The notes below the pieces were generated by a model that saw nothing but the letters and a program-made list of their open reading frames with translations, did no database searches and was not told the origin of the DNA. The position numbers were made by a program, and so were the translations under genes. A stretch of DNA of 64,000 nt from Entomomonas sp. E2T0. GTDB taxonomy: Bacteria > Pseudomonadota > Gammaproteobacteria > Pseudomonadales > Pseudomonadaceae. Below are positions 38,001 to 49,453 of the stretch, piece after piece. The stretch covers positions 496,001-560,000 of the forward strand of contig NZ_CP094972.1 in NCBI RefSeq assembly GCF_025985425.1, written 5' to 3'. Positions within the stretch are counted from its first letter, which is position 1. Every line of letters starts with the position of its first letter.

Positions 38001-38370
38001 TAACTGGACACTTACCGATACCATTACCCGTATTACCCTTAAAATTGGGGTTGGTTATGACTCAGATATAGATAGGGTTAAAGAACTACTATTACAAATT
38101 GCTCAAAATAACTCTCGCGTAATTCAAGACCCAGGCCCCTCTGTTTCTTTTGTAAACTTTGGTGCCGACACTCTAGACCTTGAATTAACCATGTTAGTTA
38201 ATGAAATAGCAGATCGTGGTGCAGCCACTGATGAAATTAATCGTCAAATACTCACCCTATTTAGAGCAGAAAATATTGATATTCCTTATCATCAAGTTGA
38301 TGTAACACTCAAAAATAGTGAAGGTAAAGAGTTAACACTAACAGAACCTCAACAAAAAAAGAAACTATAG
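35089..38370 (+). CDS. MscK-type large mechanosensitive channel
   Basis: The 1093-residue protein has a signal peptide (about 1-22). A long periplasmic coiled-coil region, rich in Gln/Asn/Leu heptads, runs to about residue 450. Around ten helices follow from about 485. The C-terminal MscS core includes VAALSVGLGFGLQEIFKNF (pore helix TM3 with its Gly/Ala packing), then FERPVRIGDRITVGG and PNTTFATGQLINW. The size and layout match the MscK/KefA group, which opens under membrane tension to release ions in hypo-osmotic shock and in E. coli depends on external K+. The ribosome binding site is weak. MscM/YjeP-type proteins share this layout. Confidence 0.88.
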   Translation: MKQTWYIFLLLLLSFTLPSFAAPAATNANEATNAVSTTTIQQAIDDLPAKKLPENEATVAKSNLEQALQFAKNRDESESKIASLKNQLADAPAKSNTYRQQLEELTANPAKTIRDIEPKMSDAELQQRQSDNNTQITNWQIELTNANNTIQQLQTRPEQTQSQISTLQARLQEIADQLKITQTDAVKLKLQAEQAAINAQINLINQELAGSSVLQDYSTSSRNLLTERINRLEQENLQLQNIINARRQAATEKTVQDLAQHQGNQTDTLLSQESETNLKLSEYLLKSNNRLNEISQLNQTTKQQLNKTQKIEETLKEQSLALKNSIALSRILYQQKQVLPTPIEDNLANEIANLRIYQFQLNEQQEQFISPSNYVNRLLANNTDVNDDLRQKLLELARTRQQLFSQLQYSLNSLTTEAINLQLTKQQLQKKVSQISDDIDEKMFWLPSNSTLGWNWLKQVPSRLKEELSSISWQQTLTDLGRGLIDRPWIFAPVVFFIILLLWKRCYLSARIESLNKEVGNVRHDSQLHTPLVILFNILLALPVALVLALGGIALLLDGQGMNIAYGKTLLELALGWMFFYTTYRLLSPNNVAMTHFNWSERQVATMRKQIVQIGALSLVLMSVVTIASQQLGNLANDVLGIIIVVICYLLMALIIARTVFSKKARCYFNTIRWIMAIAIVSLPIILMIATIAGYYYTALRLTDRLIDTLYALLIWVVSEAVLVRGLSVAARRIAFQRALEKRKNKAETKEGEEEIIEEPVLDIQEINQQSLRLIRLGLFVAFGFTLYWIWSDVLAVFSYLDTITLYQYIGADGATLVPLTLKAFIMAIVIAIVSVVLTRNLPGLLEVTVLSRLNLERGISYATTTLLTYIIIAVGFSLTLGLLGVSWNKLQWLVAALSVGLGFGLQEIFKNFVSGIILLFERPVRIGDRITVGGVTGTVNRIQIRATRVTDGDRKEVIIPNTTFATGQLINWTLTDTITRITLKIGVGYDSDIDRVKELLLQIAQNNSRVIQDPGPSVSFVNFGADTLDLELTMLVNEIADRGAATDEINRQILTLFRAENIDIPYHQVDVTLKNSEGKELTLTEPQQKKKL

Positions 38371-38382
38371 AGAAATCATAAC

Positions 38383-38408
38383 AACTTGGTAGTGTTAACT
38401 ACCAAGTT
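38383..38408. terminator. Convergent hairpin between the MscK-type gene and tag
   Basis: A perfect 10-bp stem AACTTGGTAG / CTACCAAGTT has a 6-nt loop, starts 13 bp after the channel stop and reaches the tag stop codon on the other strand. There is no long T run on either side. Confidence 0.5.
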
Positions 38409-38976
38409 ACTTATTCAATTTGTCTATTATTTTCTTATAACTAAAGCAATCTGTAATATGATCCATCACCATACCTGTAGCTTGCATATAAGCATAACAA
38501 ATAGTTGAACCTACAAAAGTAAAACCTGCTTTCTTTAATGCCTTACTCATAGCATCTGACTCTGTAGTGGTAGCAGGTATTTCTTCCATTTTTTTAAAAT
38601 GGTTTATTTTTGGTTTTCCACCAACAAACGACCAAATAAATTGCACTGGTTCTTCAAGCTTTAACCAAGCAATCGCATTTTTACGAGCGGCATTGACCTT
38701 TAATCGATTACGGATAATACCTTTATCTTGTAATAACTGCTCAATATAATCATCAGACATTGCCGCTATTTTATGTGGATCAAAATTAAATAATACCTGT
38801 CTATAACGTTCTCGTTTCTTTAATACTGTTATCCATGAAAGTCCTGCTTGAAATCCTTCTAATAGCAACATTTCAAATAAGTGTTTCTCATCATAACAAG
38901 GTATTCCCCACTCCTTATCATGGTAGGCTATATATTCAGCATCAGTACCACACCAATAGCAACGCTGTTTACTCAT
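38407..38976 (-). CDS. tag: DNA-3-methyladenine glycosylase I
   Basis: Tag excises 3-methyladenine from alkylated DNA. The 189-residue protein has the zinc ligands expected of Tag: Cys6 and His19 (RCYWCGTD, YIAYHDKEWG) and a C-terminal His and Cys (MDHITDC). The LLLEGFQAGLSWITVLKKRE helix-hairpin-helix region and SKALKKAGFTFVGSTICYAYMQ are typical. It is a single-gene unit between two plus-strand genes. Confidence 0.93.
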   Translation of the reverse strand: MSKQRCYWCGTDAEYIAYHDKEWGIPCYDEKHLFEMLLLEGFQAGLSWITVLKKRERYRQVLFNFDPHKIAAMSDDYIEQLLQDKGIIRNRLKVNAARKNAIAWLKLEEPVQFIWSFVGGKPKINHFKKMEEIPATTTESDAMSKALKKAGFTFVGSTICYAYMQATGMVMDHITDCFSYKKIIDKLNK

Positions 38977-39083
38977 TAAAATACCCCTTTAACACGCAAT
39001 AAACCTTATTAAAAATAGCTCACTAAAGATATTTTTTTACAGTTACTTTATACTTTATCTTTTTTATTACTAGCCATTTTACA

Positions 39084-40493
39084 ATGAATAATCAGTTAAA
39101 CATAAAGTCGCTTATTTATACAGCCTGTCTATTATTAATATTGCCTAATTTTATTTTTGTTCTTGCAACTTATTGGACTGGCGATAATCGATCAATTTTT
39201 AATATTGATTATTTACTCCCTTTTATCTGTCTTATTTTTCATAACCGAGTAATAAGAGCAACAGGTATTATATTATTTATATTTATTTTTCTGATTGATA
39301 TCTTACTGATTGTATTACAACACTATCCTGGCTTTCATTTTAGAGACAGCCTTTATTTAATTAGTTTTATTTTTTCAGGTCCTAAAATCTTTCTTGTTTA
39401 TGCAACAGTAGTTGTTGCTATTATTGCTATAGAGTCTGCTATCTTATGGCAATTCACTAAGAAGATAACTAGTAATAACCTATTAACAGTTACATTAATA
39501 CTCGTTTTAGGTACTACCACTTCTTACTTTATAGAGCAAAGCAATGGACAGCAAATGGATATCTATCACACACCATTTGCCAGCAGTAATACGATTTATT
39601 TTATAAAAAACCAAGAAGCAAGCTTTTCAAATTTATTAGGTGGTGATTTATTAGAACCAAGCCCCTATTACCATGCTACCACACCATGGACAAATGCCAT
39701 TCAACAACACCAACCTTTAAATAAAAAAATTCTTTTAATTGTCGTCGAATCATGGGGACAACCCTTAAATCAAACTATTCAGGAAGATATTTTAAAAAAT
39801 CTAAAAGCCAAAACTAATTCTTTCGATTATTTAAATCAAGGTAATTTTTTATTCCGTGGTTTTACTGTTGAAGGAGAACTACGAGAACTCTGTCAACTCT
39901 ATCCCTCTACAGTGGATCTTTACCAGATAAAAACTGGCTTCCAAAATTGTATGCCTCATATACTAAATAAACTGGGTTATGAAACACAGGCAATTCATGG
40001 CGGTAGTAGTACTATTTATGGTAGAAAAAAATGGTATCCTAAAGCGGGATTTAAAACCCATACTTTTCAAGAAGAGTTAAACAAACCAGTTAACTGCATA
40101 CCCTTTGATGGTATCTGTGATTGGGATATTTTACCCTTTCTTAAACAATCCTTTGCTCAAGATAAAAAACTCTTTAATTATTGGTTAACATTAACTGCAC
40201 ACTATGCCTATTATCAACATGATATTCATAATGAGCGGTTTAATTGTGCCATTTATAACGTATCAGCAACAGGAGACGCTTGTCGCAACCTTAAGTTACA
40301 AGCACAATTTTTTGATTATATTGCAGAGTTTATTACCTCACCAGAAATGCAAGGTGTCGAAGTTATTATTGTAGGAGATCATCCACCACCATTGTTTAAA
40401 GCTAGTGAAATAGCACTATTTAAAACTAAAGAGATGCAAGATGGCAAAGTTGGTTGGGTACATTTCAAAATAAAAGATAAAATTTCACAATAA
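39084..40493 (+). CDS. Membrane-bound sulfatase-fold (alkaline phosphatase superfamily) enzyme
   Basis: The 469-residue protein has about five N-terminal helices (within residues 8-150), then a catalytic domain of the sulfatase/phosphoethanolamine- or LTA-synthase-like superfamily. Metal and nucleophile regions are VVESWGQP (Glu222), GFTVEGELREL with candidate nucleophile Thr261, and VGDHPPP near residue 430. Cys pairs in the external domain (ELCQLYP, FQNCMPH, NCIPFDGICDW) suggest disulfides. It probably transfers a phospho-alcohol group to an envelope glycan or lipid, with substrate unknown. It stands alone, followed by a long gene-free stretch. Confidence 0.75.
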   Translation: MNNQLNIKSLIYTACLLLILPNFIFVLATYWTGDNRSIFNIDYLLPFICLIFHNRVIRATGIILFIFIFLIDILLIVLQHYPGFHFRDSLYLISFIFSGPKIFLVYATVVVAIIAIESAILWQFTKKITSNNLLTVTLILVLGTTTSYFIEQSNGQQMDIYHTPFASSNTIYFIKNQEASFSNLLGGDLLEPSPYYHATTPWTNAIQQHQPLNKKILLIVVESWGQPLNQTIQEDILKNLKAKTNSFDYLNQGNFLFRGFTVEGELRELCQLYPSTVDLYQIKTGFQNCMPHILNKLGYETQAIHGGSSTIYGRKKWYPKAGFKTHTFQEELNKPVNCIPFDGICDWDILPFLKQSFAQDKKLFNYWLTLTAHYAYYQHDIHNERFNCAIYNVSATGDACRNLKLQAQFFDYIAEFITSPEMQGVEVIIVGDHPPPLFKASEIALFKTKEMQDGKVGWVHFKIKDKISQ

Positions 40494-40512
40494 TATTTGA
40501 TAAATAAAAAAA

Positions 40513-40551
40513 GGCATAAACGATTTAATGGCAAAAATAATCGTTTATGCC
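40513..40551 (-). terminator. Strong minus-strand terminator with no upstream minus-strand gene
   Basis: GGCATAAACGATT (40513-40525) and AATCGTTTATGCC (40539-40551) form a perfect 13-bp stem with a 13-nt loop. Read on the minus strand the hairpin is followed by a run of seven T, a textbook rho-independent terminator. On the plus strand there is no T run after it. It follows the plus-strand sulfatase gene but points the other way, so it may end an unannotated minus-strand RNA. Confidence 0.65.
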
Positions 40552-41388
40552 CAAATGGCAACCTAATTCATTAGGTGATTATTAATCTCTCTGAATATCA
40601 TTTCCTAAAATTTTATTTTGATTTTGAATAAAAATTAAAAAGGACTGCTAAACCTTAATTTTTTAACAAAGCGTTTCTATAGCAACTAAATCCTTATCCG
40701 CTAAAAATAATTTAAATATAGATATGTAATATGAATATAGCTCTAACTTTACTTCTTAAAATCTATAAAAAATAAAAATCAAACACACAACACAAAGTGC
40801 TAAACCATATATAAAGAATATTAGTAACTCAACCTATCCATTTACTAACCTACACCTCTACTACTGGAGATTCCTTCCCCTTCCTTAGTTATTAAAAACA
40901 TACTAAAAATTAATAAACGTCAAATACAAAACGAGTGTTAAAAAATCATTAACTTCAAAAATGTATTTTATTTACATTGCTAATTAAAACAAGCAATACC
41001 TTCTTCTTAAATCTTTAAGAATTCAGAACAATAACTTAAATATAGAAACAACATTATATAACAAAATTACTTATATTCTTTTAGCATATTAACATAAGTT
41101 TTTTTTATATGTGATTAATATATTCTATAATACTAATACAATCCATTAATAACAGCATTCCTTTTTATTACAAAGCCTTATATACATTATCGCGCAGCAT
41201 TTATACTGTGCTTAAACCACATCCATATATAACTTTTTCTTATTAATAAAAAGAAAACTCCTTTAATTTTTTAATTATGGTAAAAAATAGTCAGCCTTTA
41301 GAATTATTCTTTTGTCTAACAACCTAATTATTTAGCTATACAATAAGTAAAATCGATATTATGCAAAATACGTATATCATATACACTA
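40552..41388. other. Gene-free stretch of about 0.84 kb before gltB
   Basis: No protein gene is supported on either strand and the sequence is extremely AT-rich. A small dyad ACCTAAT / ATTAGGT (40561-40576) sits next to the minus-strand terminator. A slightly richer segment around 40860-40885 (ACTGGAGATTCCTTCCCC) and one near 41190 (ATCGCGCAGC) stand out. The terminator orientation makes a minus-strand small RNA from this stretch possible. Confidence 0.5.
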
Positions 41389-41417
41389 TTTGCATATTGT
41401 AAAAATAAACATATAAT
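41389..41417 (+). promoter_or_regulatory. Promoter of gltBD
   Basis: TTTGCA (41389-41394) and a perfect TATAAT (41412-41417) are 17 bp apart, followed by ACACGCCC. Transcription would begin near 41424, giving a leader of about 100 nt before gltB. Confidence 0.6.
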
Positions 41418-41425
41418 ACACGCCC

Positions 41426-41461
41426 TTTATTCAAAAACCTTAAAGATAAGTTTTGAATAAA
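41426..41461 (+). promoter_or_regulatory. Hairpin at the 5' end of the gltBD leader
   Basis: TTTATTCAAAA (41426-41436) and TTTTGAATAAA (41451-41461) form a perfect 11-bp stem, with CTT/AAG extending it past a 2-nt bulge. It begins within a few bases of the predicted transcription start, so it would cap the mRNA; it could also serve as a DNA operator dyad. Confidence 0.45.
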
Positions 41462-41523
41462 ATACATTATAAAAATATCTAGCTATTAAGCATTAACGAT
41501 TGAACTACCTGATGGGAATTACT

Positions 41524-44500
41524 ATGAATACAGGTTTATATTATCCAGACCAGTTTAAAGATAACTGTGGCTTCGGCTTGATTGCACATATGCAAGGTAC
41601 GGCTAGTCACCATCTTTTAAAAACTGCCATTCAAGCACTTACTTGCATGACCCATCGTGGTGGCATTAATGCTGACGGAAAAACAGGCGATGGCTGTGGT
41701 CTATTACTTCAAAAACCTGATTCTTTCTTCCGCATAATCGCAAAAGAACAATTTCAAGCAGACTTACCCGAACAATATGCTGTAGGCATGGTATTTTTAA
41801 GTCCTGATGAAGAAAAAGCTAATACTGCCAAAGAACAACTTAACCAACAAATTACAGCTAATGGTTTAAAACTTATTGGTTGGCGTGAAGTTCCTACAGA
41901 CTCTTCAGTACTAGGTCCATTAGCATTAGAAAGAATGCCTCGTATTGAACAAGTTTTTGTGACAGGAGATGGGCTCTCTGATCAGGCTTTTGCCATTAAA
42001 CTATTCTTTGTGCGCCGACGAGCTGAAATAGCTTTAAAAGATGATAGTGATTTTTATGTATGTAGCCTATCGGGCAAAAACATCATCTACAAAGGTTTAA
42101 TGATGCCTGCTGATCTTGAGCAATTTTACCCTGATTTAGGCGATGAGCGTATGGCTACGGCTATTTGTGTATTCCACCAACGCTTTTCCACTAACACAAT
42201 GCCAAGATGGCGTTTAGCACAACCTTTTCGTTTTCTTGCCCATAATGGTGAAATTAACACCATTACGGGAAATCGTAATTGGGCTCTTTCTCGTCGTAAA
42301 AAGTTTGCTAACCCTTTATTACCTAATTTACAAGAATTAGAACCACTAATTGACTGTTCAGGCTCAGACTCTGCCAGCATGGATAATATGCTAGAACTCT
42401 TAGTCACAGGCGGTATGGATTTATTCCGTGGTTTAAGAATGATGATTCCACCAGCATGGCAGAATGTGGAAACCATTGATGCTGACTTACGTAGTTTCTA
42501 TGAATTTAACTCTATTCATATGGAGCCTTGGGATGGCCCAGCAGGTGTAGTATTAACTGATGGTCGTCATGCCGTTTGTCTACTAGATAGAAATGGTCTA
42601 CGTCCTGCCCGTTGGGTAACTACTAAAAATGGTTATATCACTTTAGCCTCTGAAGTAGGTGTATGGGATTATGATCAAAAAGATGTATTAGCTAAAGGCC
42701 GTGTAAGTCCAGGACAGATTTTAGCCGTTGATACTCATACAGGTGAAATGCTCAACACCGAACAAATTGATAACCGCTTAAAAGTTAGACACCCTTACAA
42801 ACAGTGGCTAAAACAAAATGCTTTACGCATTCAAGCAACATTGAATGAGAGCCAACAAGGTGATGCTAGCTATTCAGGAGAACAGCTAGCACAATACATG
42901 AAAATGTTCCAAGTAACTTTTGAGGAACGTGACCAAGTATTGCGCCCACTAGCAGAACAAGGCCAAGAGGCGGTAGGCTCAATGGGTGACGATACACCAA
43001 TGGCTGTCTTATCTCAGCGTGTTCGTTCAGTATACGATTATTTTCGCCAGCAGTTTGCACAGGTGACTAATCCCCCTATTGACCCTTTACGTGAAGAAAT
43101 CGTAATGTCATTAGAAACCTGTTTAGGCCCTGAGTATAATATCTATGAAGAAGCACCAGAACATGCCAATCGGGCTATTTTAACCAGCCCTATTATTTCT
43201 CCTGCAAAATGGCAAACTATCCTTAATATGCAACGTGAGGGATTTGCTAAAGAGATCATTGATCTTAACTATGACCCTGCTATTGGTTTAGAAGCGGCCA
43301 TCAAAAAAGTGGTAGAACAGGCAGAACAAGCCGTTAGAAATGGTAAAAGCCAGCTAATTCTTTCTGACCGTAACATTGCTGCTAACAAACTACCTATTCA
43401 TGCTGCATTAGCAGTAGGGGCTGTACAACATCATATGATAGCTACAGGCTTACGTTGTGAATGTAATATTCTGGTAGAAACAGCAACAGCCCGTGATCCT
43501 CATCAATTTGCTGTACTCATAGGCTTTGGTGCTAGTGTAGTTTATCCTTACCTAGCTTATGAAGTATTAGCAGATCTAGCAAGAACAGGCGAAGTAGTAG
43601 GGGATATATACGAGATATTTAAATATTATCGTAAAGGCATCTCTAAAGGCCTTAAGAAAATTCTTTCTAAAATGGGTATATCTACTATTTCCTCTTACCG
43701 TGGAGCACAGCTTTTTGAGGCAGTAGGTTTATCTTCTGAAATAACTAACCTTTGTTTTCGTGGTGTACCAAGCCGTATTGAAGGTGCTCGTTTTATTGAT
43801 TTAGAAGCTGAACAAAAACTACTAGCTAGCGAAGCATGGGATAGTCGTAAAACTATCCAAAAAGGTGGTTTACTGAAATTTATCTACAATGGTGAATACC
43901 ACGCTTACAATCCTGATGTAGTACAACTCTTACAAGAAGCTGTACAAACAAATAACTATGCAAAATTCAAAGAGTATGCGCAAGCAGTAGACACTCGCCC
44001 AGTTTCTATGATTCGTGACTTATTTAAGGTTAAAGCAGTTAATACACCTTTACCATTAGATAAGGTTGAACCTATTGGCGCCATTCTAAAACGTTTTGAT
44101 TCTGCGGGCATTTCATTGGGTGCATTATCACCAGAAGCACATGAAGCCTTAGCTGAAGCTATGAATCGTCTAGGTGCACGTTCTAACTCAGGTGAAGGTG
44201 GAGAGGACCCTGCTCGCTATGGCACCATTAGAATGTCTAAAATCAAGCAAGTTGCCACAGGTCGTTTTGGTGTTACACCAGAATATTTAGTTAATGCTGA
44301 AGTTTTACAGATTAAAATTGCCCAAGGTGCTAAACCTGGTGAAGGTGGACAGTTACCTGGTGGTAAAGTTAATGGCTTAATTGCTCGTTTACGTTATGCC
44401 GTTCCTGGCGTAACGTTAATTTCACCTCCTCCTCATCATGATATTTATTCTATTGAGGATTTGGCACAGCTAATCTTTGACCTTAAACAAGTCAATCCAC

Positions 44501-45969
44501 AGGCCTTAGTATCAGTTAAATTAGTGGCTGAAGCAGGCGTAGGAACTATTGCCGCAGGTGTAGCAAAAGCTTACGCTGATTTAATCACTATCTCTGGTTA
44601 TGATGGTGGTACAGGTGCCTCCCCTATTAGCTCTATCAAATATGCAGGGGCACCTTGGGAATTAGGCTTAGCAGAAACTCACCAAACATTACGTGGTAAT
44701 GATCTACGTGGCAAAGTCAGAGTACAAACTGACGGTGGTTTAAAAACAGGTTTAGATGTCATTAAAGCAGCTATTTTAGGTGCTGAAAGCTTTGGCTTTG
44801 GTACCGCACCAATGATCGCATTAGGTTGTAAATACTTACGTATTTGCCACCTTAACAATTGTGCTACAGGTGTTGCCACTCAAAATAATCGTCTTCGTAA
44901 AGAACATTTTATTGGCACAGTTGAAATGGTCACCAACTTCTTCCAATTTATTGCTGAAGATACTCGTGAATGGTTGGCTAAGTTAGGCGTAGCTAGTTTA
45001 GAAGAAATTATTGGTCGCACTGATTTATTAGAAGTTTTATCAGGTGAAACAGATAAACAAGCTAACTTAGATCTATCACCCTTACTAGCCAATAGCCAAA
45101 TTAAAGATAAACCACAGTATTGTGAAGTAGCAAATAATCCGCCATTTGATAAAGGATTATTAGCAGAACGCATGGTAGAAATGGCGATGCCTGCCATTGA
45201 ATCACTCTCTGGTGGCGAGTTTGAACTCAACATTTGTAACTGTGATCGCTCCATAGGTGCCAGAGTATCTGGTGAGGTTGCAAAACTACATGGCAACCAA
45301 GGCATGTCACAAAATCCTATTACCTTCCGCTTCACAGGTACAGCTGGACAAAGTTTTGGGGTGTGGAATGCTGGCGGTTTACATCTGCATTTAGAAGGGG
45401 ATGCTAACGACTATGTGGGTAAAGGTATGACAGGGGGTAAGATTGTGATTACTCCACCAAAAGATAGTACGCTAAAAACCCAAGAGTCAGCTATTGTAGG
45501 TAATACTTGTTTATATGGTGCTACAGGAGGAAAACTCTTTATAGCAGGTACAGCAGGTGAACGCTTTGGTGTACGTAATTCTGGTGCTCATGCTGTTGTT
45601 GAAGGAACAGGCGATCACTGCTGTGAATATATGACAGGTGGTTTTATCTGTGTATTAGGAAAAACAGGTTATAACTTTGGTTCAGGTATGACAGGTGGCT
45701 TTGCCTATGTATTAGATCTAGACCGTACTTTTGTGGATTTAGTGAATCATGATCTTGTTGAAATTCAACGAATCAGCAAAGAAACGATGGAAGCCTATCG
45801 CAACCATTTACAAAGTGTATTAGATGAGTATGTGGATGAAACAGACAGTGCTTGGGGTAAAGAGATAGCCGATAACTTAGATGATTACATCCGTAGTTTT
45901 TGGTTAGTAAAACCTAAAGCAGCCAATTTAAAAATGCTATTAAGCAGCACCCGTGCGAATCCACAATAA
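41524..45969 (+). CDS. gltB: Glutamate synthase (NADPH) large subunit
   Basis: GltB takes the amide of glutamine and transfers it to 2-oxoglutarate. The start at 41524 ([19 protein letters not shown]) gives 1481 residues, the pseudomonad length; a TTG eight codons upstream is unlikely. The class II glutaminase nucleophile is Cys15, exposed after propeptide removal. The FMN/2-oxoglutarate domain has [17 protein letters not shown], and the 3Fe-4S cysteines are in [16 protein letters not shown]. The C-terminal GXGXG beta-helix domain has repeated Gly patterns ([15 protein letters not shown]). It pairs with gltD downstream. Confidence 0.97.
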   Translation: MNTGLYYPDQFKDNCGFGLIAHMQGTASHHLLKTAIQALTCMTHRGGINADGKTGDGCGLLLQKPDSFFRIIAKEQFQADLPEQYAVGMVFLSPDEEKANTAKEQLNQQITANGLKLIGWREVPTDSSVLGPLALERMPRIEQVFVTGDGLSDQAFAIKLFFVRRRAEIALKDDSDFYVCSLSGKNIIYKGLMMPADLEQFYPDLGDERMATAICVFHQRFSTNTMPRWRLAQPFRFLAHNGEINTITGNRNWALSRRKKFANPLLPNLQELEPLIDCSGSDSASMDNMLELLVTGGMDLFRGLRMMIPPAWQNVETIDADLRSFYEFNSIHMEPWDGPAGVVLTDGRHAVCLLDRNGLRPARWVTTKNGYITLASEVGVWDYDQKDVLAKGRVSPGQILAVDTHTGEMLNTEQIDNRLKVRHPYKQWLKQNALRIQATLNESQQGDASYSGEQLAQYMKMFQVTFEERDQVLRPLAEQGQEAVGSMGDDTPMAVLSQRVRSVYDYFRQQFAQVTNPPIDPLREEIVMSLETCLGPEYNIYEEAPEHANRAILTSPIISPAKWQTILNMQREGFAKEIIDLNYDPAIGLEAAIKKVVEQAEQAVRNGKSQLILSDRNIAANKLPIHAALAVGAVQHHMIATGLRCECNILVETATARDPHQFAVLIGFGASVVYPYLAYEVLADLARTGEVVGDIYEIFKYYRKGISKGLKKILSKMGISTISSYRGAQLFEAVGLSSEITNLCFRGVPSRIEGARFIDLEAEQKLLASEAWDSRKTIQKGGLLKFIYNGEYHAYNPDVVQLLQEAVQTNNYAKFKEYAQAVDTRPVSMIRDLFKVKAVNTPLPLDKVEPIGAILKRFDSAGISLGALSPEAHEALAEAMNRLGARSNSGEGGEDPARYGTIRMSKIKQVATGRFGVTPEYLVNAEVLQIKIAQGAKPGEGGQLPGGKVNGLIARLRYAVPGVTLISPPPHHDIYSIEDLAQLIFDLKQVNPQALVSVKLVAEAGVGTIAAGVAKAYADLITISGYDGGTGASPISSIKYAGAPWELGLAETHQTLRGNDLRGKVRVQTDGGLKTGLDVIKAAILGAESFGFGTAPMIALGCKYLRICHLNNCATGVATQNNRLRKEHFIGTVEMVTNFFQFIAEDTREWLAKLGVASLEEIIGRTDLLEVLSGETDKQANLDLSPLLANSQIKDKPQYCEVANNPPFDKGLLAERMVEMAMPAIESLSGGEFELNICNCDRSIGARVSGEVAKLHGNQGMSQNPITFRFTGTAGQSFGVWNAGGLHLHLEGDANDYVGKGMTGGKIVITPPKDSTLKTQESAIVGNTCLYGATGGKLFIAGTAGERFGVRNSGAHAVVEGTGDHCCEYMTGGFICVLGKTGYNFGSGMTGGFAYVLDLDRTFVDLVNHDLVEIQRISKETMEAYRNHLQSVLDEYVDETDSAWGKEIADNLDDYIRSFWLVKPKAANLKMLLSSTRANPQ

Positions 45970-46036
45970 TAGACTAAAGTGAATGGTTAATACTGCTCAC
46001 CGTAATTACTACCGCCCAGCGGTAACGAGGTTGTAA

Positions 46037-47458
<1,422 letters not shown>

Positions 47459-47467
47459 TTTGAAAAA

Positions 47468-47496
47468 AGGGCAATTTTTTATTGCCCTGATTTTTT
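47468..47496. terminator. Terminator of gltBD, convergent with ubiC
   Basis: The stem AGGGCAAT / ATTGCCCT has a 5-nt loop and is followed by GATTTTTT on the plus strand, with a run of A on the other side, so it can work in both directions. It overlaps the ubiC stop. Confidence 0.85.
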
Positions 47497-48033
47497 AATC
47501 TCTAATTTTTGCCAAAAAGCAGGCAAAAATATCTCTTGTACAATCACATTGACTTCTTCATTAATAAAACTTGACCACCTTCCCCATAAATTTTGAAACT
47601 GATGAGTTGTTGGTAATAACTCAACAGGATAACGCGTTGCCTCAAGGGGGGTTCTTTGAAAAGTCTTATCAATAAATAATATAGAGCCTAATGATTTTTC
47701 ACCAATATTGGTTAAATCGTATTGATCATTTTTTAAATCAGTTTGTAAAGCAACACTACGCGCATAAACCCAAGGTTCACCACCACCCTTTAAAAAAACC
47801 TCTCTTACCCAACCTTTTTTATCAATAGGTGCTGCAAGCTTTTGGTATTCATCTGGACGTAATATCTGCCATTCTTCTAGCAATACTTCAATAGAAAATT
47901 GTTGTTGACTAACTGTTGTTAACCTTTGAGTAAGAGAATCTTCATTAAATAGCCAATCAGCTTCCTGCTCTGTTAGTTGCTCATATAATTTTGATTGGGT
48001 ACGCCATTTAATAGCTAATAGATTATTTTTCAT
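47479..48033 (-). CDS. ubiC: Chorismate--pyruvate lyase
   Basis: UbiC makes 4-hydroxybenzoate from chorismate, the first step of ubiquinone synthesis. From the ATG at 48033 the product has 184 residues, close to pseudomonad UbiC. Family signatures are SLTQRLTTVSQQQFS, WVREVFLKGGGEPWVYARSV, SLGSILFIDKTFQRTPLE and the final LPAFW. The start has no clear ribosome binding site; an upstream in-frame ATG at 48075 would add a hydrophobic stretch not expected in this cytosolic enzyme. Unlike many relatives, ubiA does not follow. Confidence 0.85.
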   Translation of the reverse strand: MKNNLLAIKWRTQSKLYEQLTEQEADWLFNEDSLTQRLTTVSQQQFSIEVLLEEWQILRPDEYQKLAAPIDKKGWVREVFLKGGGEPWVYARSVALQTDLKNDQYDLTNIGEKSLGSILFIDKTFQRTPLEATRYPVELLPTTHQFQNLWGRWSSFINEEVNVIVQEIFLPAFWQKLEIKKSGQ

Positions 48034-48333
48034 AATTAATTTTATTGTGAAGCAGGTAATAAACGACAATAACATTGAGTATTTTACAATACATACCCAA
48101 CAACGATAGGAGTGCTTCAGTGATTTTTAGATTACTGGTCTTATAAATAGTTTCTAACTGATGATATGGATACCACAAACTACTATTAATAAGACTACCC
48201 CTCAAAATTATAATAATTATTTAGTTATATTAAAATTAATTTCTTCATCCTATCTCAAGCCATCTTATTATTTCTACTTATAAGGTATAAAATAGATAAA
48301 TTCTGGATTTGTATTTTTAGGATATTAATAATC

Positions 48334-49449
48334 ATGCGGCAAATAGTTTCCCAAACCAAACGCTGGGTTATAAAAATAGGTAGTTCTTTACTGACTGCTA
48401 ATGGTAAAGGACTAGATCCCCATGCTATGCAAGGTTGGGTTGAACAAATGGTTGCTCTACGAAACCAGGGTATTGAACTTATCTTAGTTTCATCTGGTGC
48501 TGTAGCTGCAGGAATGAGTAAACTAGGTTGGGAAACCCGCCCTAAAGAAATGCATCAACTGCAAGCAGCAGCAGCTATTGGTCAAATGGTTTTAGTACAA
48601 GCGTGGGAGAACTGTTTTGATCAATTTAACTGCCAAGCAGCACAGATTCTATTAACTCATGATGACCTATCTGACCGTAAACGTTATTTAAATGCCCGTA
48701 GTACGCTAAGAGCTTTAATCGATTTAGCTATTATTCCTGTTATTAATGAAAACGATACAGTAGTCACTGATGAAATTCGTTTTGGTGATAACGATACTTT
48801 AGCAGCGTTAGTAGCTAATCTAGTAGAAGCAGATTTATTGGTTATTCTCACTGATCGCGATGGTATGTTTAATGCCGATCCCCGCAATAATCCAAATGCA
48901 CAGTTAATCTATGAAGCGAAAGCCAACGATCCTAGTTTAGATGAAGTAGCAGGCGGTGCAGGAAACTTAGGTCGTGGTGGTATGCAAACTAAACTAAGAG
49001 CAGCTCGTTTTGCCGCTCGTTCTGGCACAAACACTATTATTATTGGCGGCACAATCCCCCAAGTAATTACTAGATTACAACAAGGCGAACGTATAGGAAC
49101 ACTATTAACACCTGATCAATCACCCATTGCTGCTCGTAAACAATGGTTAGCAGGCCAACTACAGGTTAAAGGCAAAATAACTCTAGATAACGGTGCTGTA
49201 ACCGCACTCACACAATACCAAAAAAGTTTACTACCTGTAGGCGTAAAAAATATAGAAGGTGATTTTAGACGAGGTGAGATGGTTGCCTGTATTAATTTAG
49301 AAGGTATAGAAATCGCCAGAGGACTCATTAACTACAATGCTTCCGAAGCACAAAAAATCATTGGTCTAAGCTCAGATGAAATAACAAAGGTTTTAGGTTT
49401 TATCAATGAACCAGAACTTATTCATAAAGATAACTTAATTATTAATTAG
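48334..49449 (+). CDS. proB: Glutamate 5-kinase
   Basis: ProB phosphorylates glutamate in the first step of proline synthesis and is feedback-inhibited by proline. The 371-residue protein has the amino-acid kinase domain ([47 protein letters not shown] split over two blocks, GRGGMQTKL) and a C-terminal PUA domain (about 275-355, [11 protein letters not shown]). An AGGAT lies about 11 bp upstream. The 300-bp gap before it holds only short frames I do not trust. proA is not adjacent. Confidence 0.95.
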   Translation: MRQIVSQTKRWVIKIGSSLLTANGKGLDPHAMQGWVEQMVALRNQGIELILVSSGAVAAGMSKLGWETRPKEMHQLQAAAAIGQMVLVQAWENCFDQFNCQAAQILLTHDDLSDRKRYLNARSTLRALIDLAIIPVINENDTVVTDEIRFGDNDTLAALVANLVEADLLVILTDRDGMFNADPRNNPNAQLIYEAKANDPSLDEVAGGAGNLGRGGMQTKLRAARFAARSGTNTIIIGGTIPQVITRLQQGERIGTLLTPDQSPIAARKQWLAGQLQVKGKITLDNGAVTALTQYQKSLLPVGVKNIEGDFRRGEMVACINLEGIEIARGLINYNASEAQKIIGLSSDEITKVLGFINEPELIHKDNLIIN

Positions 49450-49453
49450 AAAA

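Noticed and set aside
42126-45335. Minus-strand open frames inside gltB
   Set aside because: GltB motifs are continuous on the plus strand and the antisense frames resemble no protein.
48023-48205. Minus-strand 60-residue frame upstream of ubiC
   Set aside because: It overlaps the ubiC start, has no ribosome binding site and no recognisable features.
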